In this document: positions 24,089-24,655 of the stretch, in pieces
Position numbering within the stretch: position 1 is the stretch's first letter
Layout: each line of letters opens with the position of its first letter
NCBI GenBank assembly: GCA_937895645.1
Contig: CALBKQ010000097.1
Location: forward strand, 1 to 24,655
Length of the DNA: 24,655 bases
Source of the DNA: an uncultured Clostridia bacterium
Lineage (GTDB): Bacteria > Bacillota > Clostridia > Oscillospirales > Acutalibacteraceae
Reading direction: 5' to 3'
Program-made: the position numbers and the translations under genes
Notes under the pieces: model-generated
Database searches by the model: none
Seen by the model: only the letters and a program-made list of their open reading frames with translations
What the model was told of the DNA's origin: nothing

Positions 24089-24466
24089 ATGATTAAAACA
24101 ATCAGTACAGATAAAGCACCTGCAGCAATCGGTCCATATTCACAGGCAAAGGTAGTAGGGGATTTTGTTTTCACATCAGGACAAATTGCAATCAACCCTG
24201 AAACCAGCGAAGTTGATGCAACAACTATTGAGAGTCAGACAAAACAGGTTTGTGAGAACATCAAAAATCTTCTCGAGGCATCAGGTAGCGATTTAGAAAA
24301 TGTTGTAAAAACAACTTGTTTTCTTAAAAATATGGAAGACTTTGCAGCATTCAATGCAATTTATGCAGAGTATTTCATAAGTAAACCTGCCCGTTCATGC
24401 GTAGCAGCAAAGCAATTACCAAAAGATGTACTTGTAGAAGTGGAAACAATAGCACTTGTAAAATAA
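24089..24466 (+). CDS. ridA: 2-iminobutanoate/2-iminopropanoate deaminase RidA
   Basis: RidA hydrolyses the reactive imines made by threonine/serine dehydratases, protecting PLP enzymes from 2-aminoacrylate. The 125-residue protein has the family length and landmarks: GPYSQA (15-20), FTSGQI (28-33), and the C-terminal signature PARSCVAAKQLPKDVLVEVE (100-119), with catalytic Arg102, Cys104 and the conserved Glu118. RBS AAGGAGT lies upstream. It is co-transcribed with ilvA, its metabolic source of substrate, and ends before a strong terminator. Confidence 0.96.
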   Translation: MIKTISTDKAPAAIGPYSQAKVVGDFVFTSGQIAINPETSEVDATTIESQTKQVCENIKNLLEASGSDLENVVKTTCFLKNMEDFAAFNAIYAEYFISKPARSCVAAKQLPKDVLVEVETIALVK

Positions 24467-24501
24467 TTCATTTTTTATAGATACCAAATAAGATTTTAAC
24501 A

Positions 24502-24533
24502 AAAACGGACAGATTGAAAAATCTGTCCGTTTT
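24502..24533. terminator. Bidirectional terminator after ridA
   Basis: A 14-bp perfect stem AAAACGGACAGATT (24502-24515) with its complement (24520-24533) closes on a GAAA tetraloop, flanked by A- and T-runs. It separates ridA from the convergent leftward gene at the window end. Confidence 0.92.
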
Positions 24534-24537
24534 ATCA

Positions 24538-24568
24538 TTTTGCGCTTTGCATTTTGCATTTTGCATTT
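24538..24568. repeat. Heptanucleotide tandem repeat (GCATTTT)
   Basis: Three uniform units of TTTGCAT (24547-24567), plus a diverged first unit with GCGC, lie between the terminator and the end of the leftward gene. It is a short simple-sequence repeat, prone to slippage. Confidence 0.7.
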
Positions 24569-24571
24569 AAT

Positions 24572-24655
24572 TTATTTAATCGGTGAAATTCTAAAAGTAT
24601 ATGTATATTCCTTATTTGGTTTCAACTGATACTTTTCGCGAACCTGTGCGTCACC
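24572..24655 (-). CDS. 3' end of a leftward gene (partial, unknown)
   Basis: On the minus strand an open frame enters from the window edge and ends at TAA 24574-24572. The last 27 residues read GDAQVREKYQLKPNKEYTYT followed by FRISPIK. The stretch is rich in Lys, Tyr and Thr and looks like a beta-strand end of a larger protein. I do not recognise the family. Its terminator is the bidirectional hairpin at 24502-24533. Confidence 0.65.
   Translation of the reverse strand, partial: GDAQVREKYQLKPNKEYTYTFRISPIK

Noticed and set aside
24538..24568. CRISPR-like or origin-like repeat
   Set aside because: Units are 7 nt without spacers and too few for iterons; a simple-sequence repeat is enough.

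Overview
The window is 24,655 bp of AT-rich DNA with dense, short-spaced operons and canonical SD/sigma-A signals. Gene content points to an anaerobic low-GC Firmicute of class Clostridia, most likely Oscillospiraceae/Ruminococcaceae: oxygen-sensitive pyruvate formate-lyase with its activase, formate-THF ligase under a ZTP riboswitch, flavin-dependent thymidylate synthase, QueH, clostridial MltG and a DUF6472-like small protein. I see no phage, transposase, CRISPR or plasmid genes. This is largely a chromosomal housekeeping and metabolic region, and the taxonomic placement is inferred.

Layout. (1) 1-2437: the 5' end of a leftward gene, a CNNM/CorC-type membrane protein with its own promoter, a GC-rich hairpin, queH, and a bidirectional terminator. 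(2) 2458-11569: a leftward run of ten genes with gaps of at most 12 nt or overlaps, in transcription order tmk, DUF2156, GNAT, DJ-1/PfpI, 5-formyl-THF cyclo-ligase, mltG, U32 (TrhP-like), YhhN, trmB, GPH-type MFS transporter. It starts at an extended -10 promoter and ends at the 2407-2437 hairpin. (3) 11734-13830, rightward: a two-domain ThyX-like protein and a CwlD-like amidase. (4) 13849-14182: tRNA-Gln(CUG) with a perfect consensus promoter, followed by a hairpin-rich non-coding block that repeats the last 23 nt of the tRNA. (5) An intracellular GH43 enzyme. (6) 15254-20072: consensus promoter, ZTP riboswitch with terminator, pflB, pflA, fhs. (7) 20073-22805: short repeats, a GC-rich hairpin overlapping a promoter, a DUF6472-like small protein, a second YhhN protein and a second GPH-type MFS transporter. 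(8) 22816-24533: threonine ammonia-lyase plus RidA. (9) The 3' end of a leftward gene of unknown function.

How the genes connect. One-carbon metabolism runs through the window. PFL makes formate, Fhs loads it on THF, 5-FCL returns 5-formyl-THF to the active pool, ThyX spends methylene-THF to make dTMP, and Tmk phosphorylates dTMP. The ZTP riboswitch ties pfl-fhs expression to 10-formyl-THF shortage. IlvA and RidA form a producer/detoxifier pair for reactive enamines.

The observations most worth a second look are: (a) a tandem ThyX protein whose two halves have lost complementary signature residues; (b) two separate YhhN (lysoplasmalogenase-family) plus GPH/MFS_2 transporter pairs in one window, suggesting an undescribed lipid-related uptake/processing module; and (c) the hairpin element downstream of tRNA-Gln, with TTCGAA T-arm-like motifs at four places.
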